A stretch of DNA of 55,916 nt from Bacteroidales bacterium (GTDB lineage: Bacteria; Bacteroidota; Bacteroidia; Bacteroidales; UBA4181), in assembly GCA_031275285.1 (NCBI GenBank), contig JAISOY010000084.1:1-55916 (forward strand), written 5' to 3'. The notes under the pieces are model-generated. The model was not told where the DNA came from. It saw only the letters and a program-made list of their open reading frames with translations, and ran no database searches. Below, piece by piece: positions 18,340 to 28,900 of the stretch; the first letter of the stretch is position 1; every line of letters begins with the position of its first letter. A program made the position numbers and the translations under genes.

Positions 18340-21300
18340 ATGAGAAAATCAATTTTGTATACAGGATTATGGGTATTGTTGGTACTACAATTATCTTGTA
18401 CTTCATCGGACATGTACGAAGGTTTCGTTCATCCGCCAGACTCAACAAAACCGGGTATTTATTGGTATTGGATGAATGAGAATGTTTCGAAGGAAGGAAT
18501 AACCAAAGACCTTGAAGCTCTTTACAGTAAAGGGATAGGCGAGGTTTATATAGGGAATATTTATGATGGAGGCAAGTTAGGTGCTGTTGAAACGCTCAGC
18601 AGTGAATGGTTCGAATGCATGCAACACGCCATCAGGGAAGGAAGCCGTATCGGGATTAATATAAGTACTTTTAATTCAGCCGGATGGAGCCAGTCGGGCG
18701 GTCCTTGGGTAAAACCGGAGGATGCCATGCGTTACCTGGTATATTCGGAGGTTGAAGTTGAAGGTCCGGCCACCATAAAACAATATATTGGCAAGCCGAA
18801 AGAGTTTTTCCAGGATGTTTCCGTAATCGCTTACCCGGTATTGCTTGAGGAAACACAACTAGAGGCGGCGATTACATCAGTTCCTGCGGCGATACGAATA
18901 ACCAGCCTGACGGATGCGGACCCCGGGACGATATGTACATTTACAAACCGGGCCAGAGAGCCGATACAAATAGATATCAAATATCAGGCACCTGTAACTA
19001 AAAGGAGTTTGCATATCAAACCCGGCGACCAGCGGTACCATATGTTTTGTGATGTCCTGATAAAACAGGATGGTGAATTTGTACCGGTAAAATCGCATTA
19101 TTTTGACCGCATTAAAAGAGAAGTACGCATGGGAGCCGAACCTTCGGCGCCTTTGGCGATGTCGTTGGGAGAAGTAACATCAACCGAGTTCCGGATCATA
19201 TTGAAAGATTTACCGGAAAAGTTTGAATTGCGGGAACTTAACTTATCCGTAAAACCCATTCTTGAAAATTATCCGGAAAAATGGCTTATCAAGATACCCA
19301 GTAGGGCAACTCCCGATTGGTTTGCACATATATGGCAAAATCAGGAACAACCCGGTACAACAGGAATTGTAGCAGAAAAACAAATACAGAATATTTCACA
19401 GTTTCTGAAAGGTGATACCTTATGCTGGGATGCGCCCGTCGGTAAGTGGAAGATACTCAGGGTGGGAATGACTACCACCAATACGACCAATCAGCCGGCT
19501 GCACCGGCTGCGAGGGGTCTGGAGATCGATAAAATGAATAAAAGGCCCATTGAAAACCATTATAATTCGTATGTGGGGAAAATTGTTAATGGAATGCCGC
19601 AGGAAGATGTCAAATCGTTTACACGCGTTATTGCCGACAGTTACGAAACCGGTCCGCAAAACTGGACGGATGGTTTTGATACTGTATTTGTCAATAAATA
19701 CGGATACGATCCTTATCCGTGGATGGCTGTTTTAACAGGCCAGATTGTCGGTTCTGTCGATCAGTCGAACCGCTTCCTGTGGGATATGCGCAGACTGGTC
19801 GCCGAGCGTGTCGCTTCCGAATATGTGGGAGGAATGAAAGAAATATGTGAAAAAAACGGGACACAGCTCTGGCTGGAAAATTACGGATGGGACGGATTTC
19901 CTTCCGAATTTATTCTTTACAGCAAATATTCACCTGCCGTTGGTGGTGAATTCTGGACCAATCACGGTGAAAATATCGAATGTCGTTTAGCTTCATCGGG
20001 ATGTCATATGTATGGAAAAAATATGGTATATGCCGAATCGTATACAACAGTTAACAGCTGTTATCAGTATTATCCCGGCAATCTTAAACGATCAGGAGAC
20101 CAAAGCTATACTGAAGGTATCAATCAACATATCCTGCATTTATGTATTCATCAACCTGATGATAAAAAAGTCCCCGGTATCAATTCCTGGTTCGGTATCG
20201 AATACAACCGGCACAATACATGGTTCGACCATTCCAAATCATGGATCGATTACCAGCGGCGCTGTTGTTACATGTTACAACAAGGGAGGCATCATGCGGA
20301 TGTATGTTTCTTTATCAGCGAGGAATCACCCAGGATGAGCGGATGGGTAGATAAACAAATATCCAAAGGATATGATTATGATTTTATCAATTCGGATGTG
20401 ATAGAGAATATTATCCAGGTGGAAAACGGACGGTTAATCCTTCCTTCGGGGGTGAGTTATTCGTTGTTGGTGTTGCCTCCGTTGAATACTATGCGCCCTG
20501 AAGTGTTGAAACGGATTAAAGAACTGGTGGAGCAAGGCGCAAATATTTTAGGTAATCCCATTGAGAGATCGCCCAGTATGTCTGATTATCCGCAATGCGA
20601 CCATGACGTACAAAAATTATCAGGTGAAATCTGGGGAAGTGCAGACTATCAGATAAAAGAAAAAATAGAAAGAAAGGTAGGGAAAGGACAGGTGTTTTGT
20701 AATATGCCTATCAATACGGTATTAGAAAGAATCGGTACAGGCGAAGCTGTCAGTTTTGACCCGGAAATGCCGATATTATGGAAACAACGTATCCTGGATA
20801 AAGGAGCTGTTTTTTTCTTATCCAACCAGAAAGATACATTATTAAATCTGGATATCGCATTTAACATAACGGGTTACCAACCTGAATTATGGAATCCTGT
20901 GGACGGTACACGACGCAAGCTGGATCAGTTTTCTTTTACAGATGCTAAAACAGTTATTCCTGTAACATTGGACGAGTATGAAAGTTGTTTCATCGTATTT
21001 AGTGAAAAATTATCCAAATCGGCAAGCGGCGGGTCAAAAAATAAGCAGTATGAAAATAAAACCCTGTTGGCTCTTGATAACACCTGGGATATTGAATTCT
21101 TTAATAAACGGACAGGTGAGAAGATAGAATTGAAACAACACGGGCTTGAAAACTGGGCGGAATCAGAGGACGAACAAATCAGGCATTTTTCAGGAATGAT
21201 CACCTATAAAAATGATTTTGACATAACAGAATTGCCATCCGGCAAAAATATCTATTTGAGTTTTGAGAATCTTTTCGAAACAGCATCTGTTTCAGTCAAT

Positions 21301-21540
21301 GGGAAAAGATTAGAGCGAGAATTGTGGTGCAAACCATTCAGAATAGATATTACTTCATACCTGAAACAAGGGAGCAATCATCTTGAACTTAAAGTAAGTA
21401 ATTCGTGGAAAAATAAAATGATAGCGCAAAATGAAAAACCGATTGAAGAACGTGAGTTGTATTATTTGTATTATAATGGAGGGAACAAATTGGGTCCTTC
21501 AGGAATTTGGGGTAATGTTGTTTTAAAAGTGATTGAATAA
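18340..21540 (+). CDS. GH106-like glycoside hydrolase, lipoprotein, copy 2
   Basis: A 1066-residue predicted lipoprotein enzyme (lipobox LQLSC, Cys20). It shows the same GH106-like N-terminal plan as the enzyme at 10454: PPDSTKPGIYWYWMNENVSK, EGITKDLEALYSKGIGEVYI, then NISTFNSAGWSQSGGPWVKP. The central catalytic region includes NYGWDGFPSEF and EFWTNHGENIECRLASSGCH. A C-terminal galactose-binding-like sandwich (VSVNGKRLERELWCKPFRID) closes the protein. Lipid anchoring suggests periplasmic or surface attachment, in contrast to the soluble copy 1. The two copies are clearly diverged, so they probably cut different linkages of the same glycan. A terminator-like hairpin follows at 21564. Confidence 0.85.
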   Translation: MRKSILYTGLWVLLVLQLSCTSSDMYEGFVHPPDSTKPGIYWYWMNENVSKEGITKDLEALYSKGIGEVYIGNIYDGGKLGAVETLSSEWFECMQHAIREGSRIGINISTFNSAGWSQSGGPWVKPEDAMRYLVYSEVEVEGPATIKQYIGKPKEFFQDVSVIAYPVLLEETQLEAAITSVPAAIRITSLTDADPGTICTFTNRAREPIQIDIKYQAPVTKRSLHIKPGDQRYHMFCDVLIKQDGEFVPVKSHYFDRIKREVRMGAEPSAPLAMSLGEVTSTEFRIILKDLPEKFELRELNLSVKPILENYPEKWLIKIPSRATPDWFAHIWQNQEQPGTTGIVAEKQIQNISQFLKGDTLCWDAPVGKWKILRVGMTTTNTTNQPAAPAARGLEIDKMNKRPIENHYNSYVGKIVNGMPQEDVKSFTRVIADSYETGPQNWTDGFDTVFVNKYGYDPYPWMAVLTGQIVGSVDQSNRFLWDMRRLVAERVASEYVGGMKEICEKNGTQLWLENYGWDGFPSEFILYSKYSPAVGGEFWTNHGENIECRLASSGCHMYGKNMVYAESYTTVNSCYQYYPGNLKRSGDQSYTEGINQHILHLCIHQPDDKKVPGINSWFGIEYNRHNTWFDHSKSWIDYQRRCCYMLQQGRHHADVCFFISEESPRMSGWVDKQISKGYDYDFINSDVIENIIQVENGRLILPSGVSYSLLVLPPLNTMRPEVLKRIKELVEQGANILGNPIERSPSMSDYPQCDHDVQKLSGEIWGSADYQIKEKIERKVGKGQVFCNMPINTVLERIGTGEAVSFDPEMPILWKQRILDKGAVFFLSNQKDTLLNLDIAFNITGYQPELWNPVDGTRRKLDQFSFTDAKTVIPVTLDEYESCFIVFSEKLSKSASGGSKNKQYENKTLLALDNTWDIEFFNKRTGEKIELKQHGLENWAESEDEQIRHFSGMITYKNDFDITELPSGKNIYLSFENLFETASVSVNGKRLERELWCKPFRIDITSYLKQGSNHLELKVSNSWKNKMIAQNEKPIEERELYYLYYNGGNKLGPSGIWGNVVLKVIE

Positions 21541-21563
21541 CAGTGTTTTTGTGAATATCAGGG

Positions 21564-21599
21564 ATAAAAAAGGGATTTTTTGTACTTCCTTTTTTATTT
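21564..21599 (+). terminator. intrinsic terminator after GH106-like copy 2
   Basis: ATAAAAAAGG (21564-21573) pairs perfectly with CCTTTTTTAT (21588-21597) across a 14-base loop, 24 bases after the stop codon. The A/T-tract-flanked form could work on both strands. Confidence 0.6.
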
Positions 21600-21629
21600 C
21601 TGACACAAAAGATATAATTCACTATGATG

Positions 21630-21645
21630 ATTTACCTCGGTAAAT
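21630..21645. repeat. 16-bp palindrome with TC centre
   Basis: ATTTACC-TC-GGTAAAT. A second palindrome with the same TC centre (TCCGTTT-TC-AAACGGA) follows at 21685-21700. Both lie in the 313-bp gap before the NAGPA-like gene and could be regulator sites. Confidence 0.5.
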
Positions 21646-21661
21646 GGAAAGCGATTCACGG

Positions 21662-21732
21662 ATTTGCATTTGACTGTCTGAAAGTCCGTTTTCAAACGGA
21701 ACGGCGAAACCCTCATGCAAGTAAATGCAAAT
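21662..21732. repeat. hairpin-bearing repeat element, copy B
   Basis: The outer arm ATTTGCATTT (21662-21671) pairs with AAATGCAAAT (21723-21732). It encloses the 7-bp hairpin TCCGTTT/AAACGGA (21685-21700) and the block CGGAACGGCGAAACCCTCAT, which resembles 54-74 near the window start (CGGAATGGCGCAAACTCTCAT). Both copies place the block directly after a palindrome. Probably an intergenic REP-like family. Confidence 0.5.
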
Positions 21733-21853
21733 TACTTTCAGTGAACTCGCACACTTAGGTCAGCCGTAATTTGTGACTTTTTAGACATCCTCATAAGAAT
21801 CTCTTAGTCGATTTAGATTTAAAGTATATCATAAACTCTTCATTTTTCATTCA

Positions 21854-23953
21854 ATGATCTCTATCTTTTTAAAAACAACCGGAATTTTTGTCCGTATATT
21901 TCATGTTCTTTTACTACGCTTTGTGTTAATTATCATTTGTCAGTTAACCATTGCCGGTTATTTATCTGCACAAATAGTAATTGATAGGATTACCTATACG
22001 GTAGACACACTGTTGAACACCCATGTTGTTGCACCCGGAATCAAAAGGACTTATTACGATCTGCCTGAGTTTACTGCTCCGCTGGGAAAAGGATTGAAAG
22101 TAAATGTGCTGGAAGTAGATGTTTCAAATCCTGTTGTGAGCATTGAAACCTGTACAGGTAAACCGGCAAACTGGGCAGGACTGGAAACGCCTGTCTCCAT
22201 GATGTCCCGTAAAAAGACAGAATATCAAAATGATGGCCGTCTGCCTGTAGCTGCCATCAATGCCGATTTTTACCTGACTTCATCAGGAGGCTATGAGTAT
22301 TTTATCGAAGTCGGCCGTTCGATGGGTATGGAAATAAGCAACGGTATGTTGTCGCAGCTTCCTGTTTCAGGGAGGGAATTTTCCATTGCTTTTGATGACA
22401 ATAGTACTCCTTATACAGGTAATGTCAGCTATACAGGAGAGGTGGATATCAACAATACACCGGAAAAATATACTTTGTCGGAGATCAATTATAAGGCTGC
22501 AGAAGGGAAACTGGTATTTTTCAACACTGCCGCCAACAAAAATGCAACGCCGCAATCCCATGCATGGTCGCCATATAAAAGTACCATGGTACTCCTTTCC
22601 ATGCATTCAGACCGCTGGAAAGTAAATGAACGGATAGAGTTCAAGGTGGAGAGCATTACGGAAGATACTTACGGACTGGATATCCCTGAAGGAAAAGTCG
22701 TGCTTGTCGGAAACGGGGATGCTGCTGTTTTTTTAGGAAAAATGGAAATCAACGATATTATAGGAGTGAAAATGAATATCAGAATCAATAATCAGTTATT
22801 GTCCGGCAATTATTTAAATGTGGTGGGTACCAACCAATATATACTCCAGAACGGAACCCCGACGAACAATAACTGGAATGAATATCATCCACGTACAGCC
22901 ATTGGTTTTTCAAAAGACGCTGCAAAAGTATACATGGTCATAGTGGATGGGCGGGCGGCAAATTATTCAGGAGGTGTTACTACAAGGCAGTTGGCTGATA
23001 TTATATCTTCTGCCGGGGCATGGACTGCCGTGAATTTAGATGGTGGAGGTTCAACAGCTATGGTCGTGCATGATAAAATTGCCAACAAACCTTCTGATGG
23101 TTCAACCAGGGCTGTTACTAATGCCCTGTTGGCTATTTCTTCTCTTCCGGTCGATACTGAAATAGCAGGAATCGATCTTTTTCCGGAACGGGTGATCACC
23201 AAAACAGGCGGATCAAGGCAATTGGGAGTCATTACACGTAATGTGCAGGGTGAGGTGATTGATTATATGACTACTGAAAATATAACTTTCAGCATCCGGG
23301 GTAATATAGGCAGCATTGAAAATGGTGTTTTCCAGGCATCAGGCGAGAGGGGAGAAGGTTATATATTTGCCGAATATGCCGGAGAAAAAGATTCCACTTA
23401 TGTGAAGGTACGGGGTGAAGTTGATTTTTCGAATGCAGGATTAAAGAACATTGCAGTAAGCCAGGGCGAGTTAATCCCTGCTTTCGATCCTGAGATCTAC
23501 CAGTATACATTGGCTTTGAATTCTTTTCCGGCAAAAGTTACAGTAACCGGTGAACCTGAAGATATTAAGGCAGTTATAGCCGGAAATATTACGGAAAAAT
23601 TGGTTGTTTCAGGCCAGAAAGTAGTGTTATTGGTACAATCGGAAGATAAAACGCAAAAAAAATCCTACACAATTACCATTTCCGGAACAACAGGAAACGG
23701 AGAAATGCTGAAAAATGAAATAAAAATATTCCCCAATCCTGTAAGAAGCGGCCAGATGCTTTCAATTCATTTAGATGAACTGAAAACAGATTTGCTTATA
23801 AAAATTTATGATACGTCGGGATGGTTGGTTAAAACCATCAAATCATCCGGACAAAAAATGGAAGTCCCCGTGACCTTTTCTCAGGGAACATATCTTGTCT
23901 CTATTTTTGATGGCGGAAAAAATATTTTAAATACTAAAATGTTAGTGGAGTAA
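21854..23953 (+). CDS. NAGPA-type phosphodiester glycosidase with type IX secretion sorting domain
   Basis: A 699-residue exported protein with a long hydrophobic signal region (residues about 8-40, ending YLSAQ). Residues about 60-430 match the phosphodiester-glycosidase (NAGPA) domain, with the conserved VVDGRAANYSGGVTTRQLAD and AVNLDGGGSTAM. Relatives remove GlcNAc from phosphodiester-linked caps or act on exopolysaccharide. Ig/cadherin-like repeats follow (about 435-610). The last 80 residues (EIKIFPNPVRSGQMLSI ... LVKTIKSSGQ ... GTYLVSIFDG) are a type A C-terminal sorting domain of type IX secretion. It is therefore expected at the cell surface or released. Substrate within the PUL is unknown. 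Confidence 0.9.
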   Translation: MISIFLKTTGIFVRIFHVLLLRFVLIIICQLTIAGYLSAQIVIDRITYTVDTLLNTHVVAPGIKRTYYDLPEFTAPLGKGLKVNVLEVDVSNPVVSIETCTGKPANWAGLETPVSMMSRKKTEYQNDGRLPVAAINADFYLTSSGGYEYFIEVGRSMGMEISNGMLSQLPVSGREFSIAFDDNSTPYTGNVSYTGEVDINNTPEKYTLSEINYKAAEGKLVFFNTAANKNATPQSHAWSPYKSTMVLLSMHSDRWKVNERIEFKVESITEDTYGLDIPEGKVVLVGNGDAAVFLGKMEINDIIGVKMNIRINNQLLSGNYLNVVGTNQYILQNGTPTNNNWNEYHPRTAIGFSKDAAKVYMVIVDGRAANYSGGVTTRQLADIISSAGAWTAVNLDGGGSTAMVVHDKIANKPSDGSTRAVTNALLAISSLPVDTEIAGIDLFPERVITKTGGSRQLGVITRNVQGEVIDYMTTENITFSIRGNIGSIENGVFQASGERGEGYIFAEYAGEKDSTYVKVRGEVDFSNAGLKNIAVSQGELIPAFDPEIYQYTLALNSFPAKVTVTGEPEDIKAVIAGNITEKLVVSGQKVVLLVQSEDKTQKKSYTITISGTTGNGEMLKNEIKIFPNPVRSGQMLSIHLDELKTDLLIKIYDTSGWLVKTIKSSGQKMEVPVTFSQGTYLVSIFDGGKNILNTKMLVE

Positions 23954-24106
23954 TGATCATTAAGATCAGCGTTGAGTAAAAAACTATCCTGAATTTTAAG
24001 TGGTTTCTGCCGGACTAAAAATCTGACAAACTTAGGCGGATATTTGTGTGATGACGGAAAAATTATTCCTGTTGCCGGGCATCCGGTATAGGAAAAATAT
24101 AAGATG

Positions 24107-24135
24107 TTGCCAAACAATTAATCTTTATATCTTTG
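24107..24135 (+). promoter_or_regulatory. Bacteroidetes-type promoter of the PUL2 ECF sigma gene
   Basis: TTG at 24107-24109, an 18-base spacer, then TATCTTTG at 24128-24135. It predicts transcription starting a few bases downstream and a very short leader before the ATG at 24152. Confidence 0.7.
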
Positions 24136-24151
24136 CACAAAGGTAATATTT

Positions 24152-24709
24152 ATGAGTAGCCATAAAGGTGTTGATGTCAAGAAACTTCAGAGTGGTGACA
24201 AAAGGGAATTTGAGCTGATGTTTAAATCTTATTATCCCTATTTATGTTTCTATGCCGAAAGTATTGTTGGAGAAAAATGTGCTGCCGAAGAAATTATGAG
24301 CGATTTTTTTTTACGCTTATGGGAAAACCATAAGTCAATAGTTATCAACAAATCTCTTCAGGCATACCTGATGAAAGGTGTTCGTAATAATTGCCTGAAA
24401 CACCTTGAACACATGAAGGTGCATCAAAAACATAAGGAACATGTTCAATATCTTATGGAAAATAGTGACTTATTGCTGCCGCAATCCGGGGAACATCCTC
24501 TTTCATTACTGATTACACGGGAATCACTGGAGGAAATAGAAAAAGCTATTGATTTGCTCCCTCCTCAATGTAAAGAAGTTTTTACCCTGATACGGATGGA
24601 TAACCTTAGTTATGAAGAAACCTCCAAAAAGTTGGGAATTTCCATCAATACGGTTCGCACCCAAATCGTCAGGGCAATGAGAAAACTAAAAGAATCAATA
24701 AATATTTAG
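24152..24709 (+). CDS. ECF RNA polymerase sigma factor (PUL2)
   Basis: A 185-residue ECF sigma factor. Region 2 is around residues 18-80 (FELMFKSYYPYLCFYAESIV; AAEEIMSDFFLRLWEN) and region 4 around 125-180 (IDLLPPQCKEVFTLIRMDNL; SYEETSKKLGISINTVRTQI). It lies 122 bp upstream of its probable anti-sigma factor FecR in the same orientation, the usual arrangement. It presumably transcribes the PUL2 susC operon once FecR is triggered. It is distinct from the PUL1 sigma factor at 540, so the two loci are probably controlled separately, though cross-talk is possible. Confidence 0.95.
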   Translation: MSSHKGVDVKKLQSGDKREFELMFKSYYPYLCFYAESIVGEKCAAEEIMSDFFLRLWENHKSIVINKSLQAYLMKGVRNNCLKHLEHMKVHQKHKEHVQYLMENSDLLLPQSGEHPLSLLITRESLEEIEKAIDLLPPQCKEVFTLIRMDNLSYEETSKKLGISINTVRTQIVRAMRKLKESINI

Positions 24710-24831
24710 ATTTTTTTTGATTTTGTATGTTCTTGATTGCTTAGCCATTCGATAGTAGAAGCCTATATTTTTCTAATTATTTTTTCCTCCCATGTCACAT
24801 CTTTTACATCTAAACCGGTCATATTACTATA

Positions 24832-25824
24832 ATGGACAATAATTTTCACATAGAAGAGATCATTGGTAGAGTTTTTTCTGGTAATATTACACAGGAAGAA
24901 TTATCCTATTTGCGTCAATGGCTATCGGAAAGTGAAGGGAACCGGGAACTGTATGATTCATACCTGAATTGCTGGATTACGGCTAAAATGCCTAATGATA
25001 AGATTGAATCCCAAACGGATAGTGCCTGGCTCGCTTTGAACGGACGCATTGTCGATCATACAAGAACATCCAGGTTTTCAATTAAATATTTGTCAAGGAT
25101 TGCTGCTGCCTTTCTTATTATATTATGTCTTGGAACAATTGTTGGCTTACTTGTAAAGAACAATGCTCCGGATCAACAATTGTCTTATACGGTATATCAT
25201 TCCCCGGGCGATTCCATATTAAAGGTTTCATTGCCGGATCATTCACAGGTTTTTTTAAACAGAGGCAGTATTTTACGTTATCCGTCGGATTTTAATTATC
25301 AAAACAGGGATGTTTATCTGGAAGGCGAAGGGTATTTTGAAGTAACAGGGAATGCATCTTTACCATTCACGGTTCACACATCAGCATTGCAGGTGAAAGT
25401 ATTGGGCACTTCTTTCAATATCAATGCCTATAAAGAAGAATCTGAGATCATTACAACATTAGTAACAGGAAAAATAGATCTTCTGATGGACAATATGCGT
25501 TCAACTGTTTTATATCCGGGCCAGCAGTTCATATTCCGGAAAGATACAGAGGAAACGGAATTATTAACCGTAGATGCCGGATTTTATACTTCATGGATCA
25601 ATGGATATTATAAGTTCGAGCAGGTATCTTTTGAACAGATCGCCAAAAAATTCGAGATGATGTATCATGTAGAGATCATATTTAAAGATAATTCTTTAAA
25701 AAATATTCCTTTTACAGGGACTTTTCTCCAGGATCAAAGTATTGAAACATCATTGGACCTGCTCAAAGAAATCAGGTATTTTCAATATGCGATAGAAGGA
25801 AATAAAATCATTATTAGTAAATAA
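24832..25824 (+). CDS. FecR-family anti-sigma factor (PUL2)
   Basis: A 330-residue single-pass regulator. The cytoplasmic sigma-binding segment is 1-86. A transmembrane helix follows at about 87-108 (YLSRIAAAFLIILCLGTIVG). The periplasmic FecR domain is at about 120-220 (VYLEGEGYFEVTGNASLPFT; VLGTSFNINAYKEE), with a C-terminal DUF4974-like segment (about 258-330). Placement between the ECF gene and susC matches the Fec-type trans-envelope circuit. A 164-base leader separates it from the preferred susC start, close to the 186 bases in PUL1. Confidence 0.94.
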   Translation: MDNNFHIEEIIGRVFSGNITQEELSYLRQWLSESEGNRELYDSYLNCWITAKMPNDKIESQTDSAWLALNGRIVDHTRTSRFSIKYLSRIAAAFLIILCLGTIVGLLVKNNAPDQQLSYTVYHSPGDSILKVSLPDHSQVFLNRGSILRYPSDFNYQNRDVYLEGEGYFEVTGNASLPFTVHTSALQVKVLGTSFNINAYKEESEIITTLVTGKIDLLMDNMRSTVLYPGQQFIFRKDTEETELLTVDAGFYTSWINGYYKFEQVSFEQIAKKFEMMYHVEIIFKDNSLKNIPFTGTFLQDQSIETSLDLLKEIRYFQYAIEGNKIIISK

Positions 25825-25868
25825 CTTAAATATAAATAATATCATGAAAACATAAAACCCAATAAAAA

Positions 25869-25905
25869 ACCAGAGCAATGTTCCAGCATTACCCTGGTGT
25901 ATTTT
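25869..25905 (+). promoter_or_regulatory. leader hairpin upstream of PUL2 susC (possible attenuator)
   Basis: ACCAG (25869-25873) pairs with CTGGT (25894-25898). After two internal mismatches AATG (25877-25880) pairs with CATT (25887-25890), leaving a six-base loop. A T4 tract follows at 25902-25905. It occupies the same leader position as the PUL1 hairpin at 2313-2344, although the sequences differ. Weak by itself. Confidence 0.35.
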
Positions 25906-25971
25906 AAATGAGATTAAAACTGCTGAAACCATTCCTGCCAAGGCTTCAGGTTACAGCAATATTTAAAGTCA

Positions 25972-25985
25972 CAAAAACAGTCAAA
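25972..25985 (+). promoter_or_regulatory. conserved 14-base susC leader element (PUL2 copy)
   Basis: CAAAAACAGTCAAA, identical to 2416-2429, three bases before the ATG at 25989. It supports the start choice and suggests a shared post-transcriptional element. Confidence 0.6.
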
Positions 25986-25988
25986 TGT

Positions 25989-28900
25989 ATGAAAAAAATT
26001 CAAACCAAGAGCAGATTATGCCCGATTAACTTATGGTGTATTATGAAATTATCTTTGATAATGCTTTTTATAACGATCCTGCATGTATCGGCAGAGGTCT
26101 ATTCACAAAATAGCAGATTATCACTGAAAGAAAGACAGGTAAAATTAAGGGATGCTTTTAAGCAAATTGAAATCCAAACCGATTTTTTGTTCCTATATAA
26201 TGCTGATGATATCTCTGACGATTTAAAAGTAGATATTAGAGCCAAAGATCAACCGATAGAGGAGGTATTGGATGAGTTATTAAAAGATACGGGTTTGGGA
26301 TATTCCATCAGGGAAAGACATATTGTTATCCGTCCAAAAGAGGTAAAGAAGCCCGGCGCTTTATCGTCGGCGCAAGGGATAAGAATTACCGGTACCGTGT
26401 CTGATAATCACGGTGAATTGCTGCCCGGGGTAAATGTACTGATTCGTGGTACAAGTTTGGGTACAGCTACAGATGCAAATGGTGAATATACGATTACCGT
26501 TCCGAGCGATACATCCGTATTGTTATTCCATTTCATGGGTTATCAGACCCGGGAAATCGAGGTCGGGAAACGCCGCGTGGTTGCCGTTACCATGATCGAA
26601 ACAGCTTCTGAAATCGACGAGGTGGTAGTTGTGGCCTTTGGAACGCAAAAAAAAGAAAGCGTGATCGGCTCCATCAGTACCATAAATCCTGCCGAATTGA
26701 AAGTGCCTTCAAGTAATTTAACAACGGCTTTAGCTGGGAATATGGCGGGAGTCATTGCTTACCAACGAAGCGGGGAGCCAGGCGCTGATAACGCCGATTT
26801 TTTTGTACGCGGTATCACCACTTTCGGCACCAATACCAATCCTTTGATATTAATTGATGGAATCGAACTGACCACTACCGATCTGGCGCGCCTGCAACCG
26901 GACGATATCGCCAGCTTTTCCGTGATGAAGGATGCTACAGCGACGGCATTGTACGGTGCGCGCGGGGCCAACGGGGTGATATTGGTAACTACCAAGCAGG
27001 GAACGGTAGGTCCCGCGAAAATATCTATCCGTTATGAAAATTCAATTTCCTCACCCACACGGAATGTAAAATTAGCCGATCCGGTTACCTATATGAAGTT
27101 GCGTAACGAAGCGGTATTGACACGTAATCCGTTGGATGAACTACCCTATTCCGAAGAAAAAATTGAAAGTACGGCAGATGGAATGAACCCTTTGATATTT
27201 CCGGCCAATGACTGGCGCAAAATGTTGTTTAAAAATTATGCCGTAAACCAAAGAGTCAACCTGAATGTCAGTGGCGGCGGCGGTGTAGCACGTTATTACG
27301 TAGCGGGTTCTTTTAGCCAGGACAATGGTATCTTAAAAGTGGATGACCGGAATAATTTTAACAACAATATACGGCTACGGAATTATACTTTGCGTAGTAA
27401 TGTTAACATTGATGTTACTAAAACAACAGAAATGATTGTCCGTTTAAGCGGTAATTTTGACGATTATAACGGACCGATATATACCGGAACGGAAATGTAT
27501 AATATGGTGATGAGATCCAATCCGGTGATGTTTCCGGCATATTTTCCCGTGGATGATGCCCATAAATCCGTTAATCATATTATGTTCGGCAACTATGATG
27601 ACAGTTATACGAATCCTTATGCAGAAATGGTCAAAGGTTATAAGGATCAGTCACGTTCCCAGATGTTGGCCCAGATGGAAGTGAAGCAGGATCTCAGTTT
27701 TTTGACTGATGGTTTGTCCATAAGGGGTATGATCAATCTTACCCGTCTGGCCAATTTTTATGTGACACGCTATTATAATCCCTACTGGTATCAGATAGTC
27801 AGCTACGACCGGGTTACTCATGAATATACGCTGGAGCAGACCAACGATAACGGCACCGAATACCTGAACTACAGCGAAAGTCCCAAAACAGTTGAATCAA
27901 CCTTCTATGCGGAAGCAATGCTCAACTATAACCGTACGTTTTCTGAGAAACACAGCATCAGCGGCTTGTTTGTATTTATGGCGAGAGAAGGGCTTAATGC
28001 CAACTCCTGCAGCCTGCAGCTTTCTTTGCCATCCCGTAATCTCGGATTATCGGGACGTTTGACATATTCCTACGACAGCCGGTATTTTACAGAGTTTAAT
28101 TTCGGATACAACGGCTCCGAGCGGTTTGCCCAAAAACACCGTTACGGATTTTTTCCTTCTGCCGGTGTGGCATGGAACATAGCCAACGAAGGATTCTGGG
28201 AGTCACTAAAGCCCATGGTGAATAATCTGAAACTGCGCTATTCCTATGGTCTGGTGGGAAATGACAATATAGGGACTGCATCCGACAGATTCTATTATTT
28301 GTCAAATGTTGATATGAATTCCGGAACCAGAGCGGCGACTTTCGGTACCAATATGGATCAATCCCTCAATGGCATTCAGGTAACCCGTTATGCTAACAAA
28401 GATATTACATGGGAAACATCGACCAAACAAAACTTTGCTATAGAAATAGGCCTATGGAATGAAGTGAACATTGTAGCCGAATATTTTACCGAATATCGTG
28501 AGAATATATTGATGACCCGTGAAGCGATTCCTCCTACCATGGGACTGACATCAAGCATCAGGGCCAATCTTGGCGAGGCTTCCGGAAAGGGGGTTGATTT
28601 ATCCTTGGATTATCAACATTCCTGGACAGCAGATTTCTGGACTTCTGCCCGTGCCAATTTTACATACGCCGCCAGCAAATATGAAGCTTATGAAGAACCT
28701 CAATACAACGAGTACTGGCGTTCCCGGGTGGGCAATTCGCTAAACCAGATGTATGGTTATATTGCCGAGCGCCTGTTTATGGATGACGCCGAAGCCGAAA
28801 ATGCCCCGGCACAAGAATTCAACATGGCATATGGAGGGGGCGACATCAAATACACTGATGTCAACCGGGATGGAAAAATAACGGATATTGACAAGGTTCC

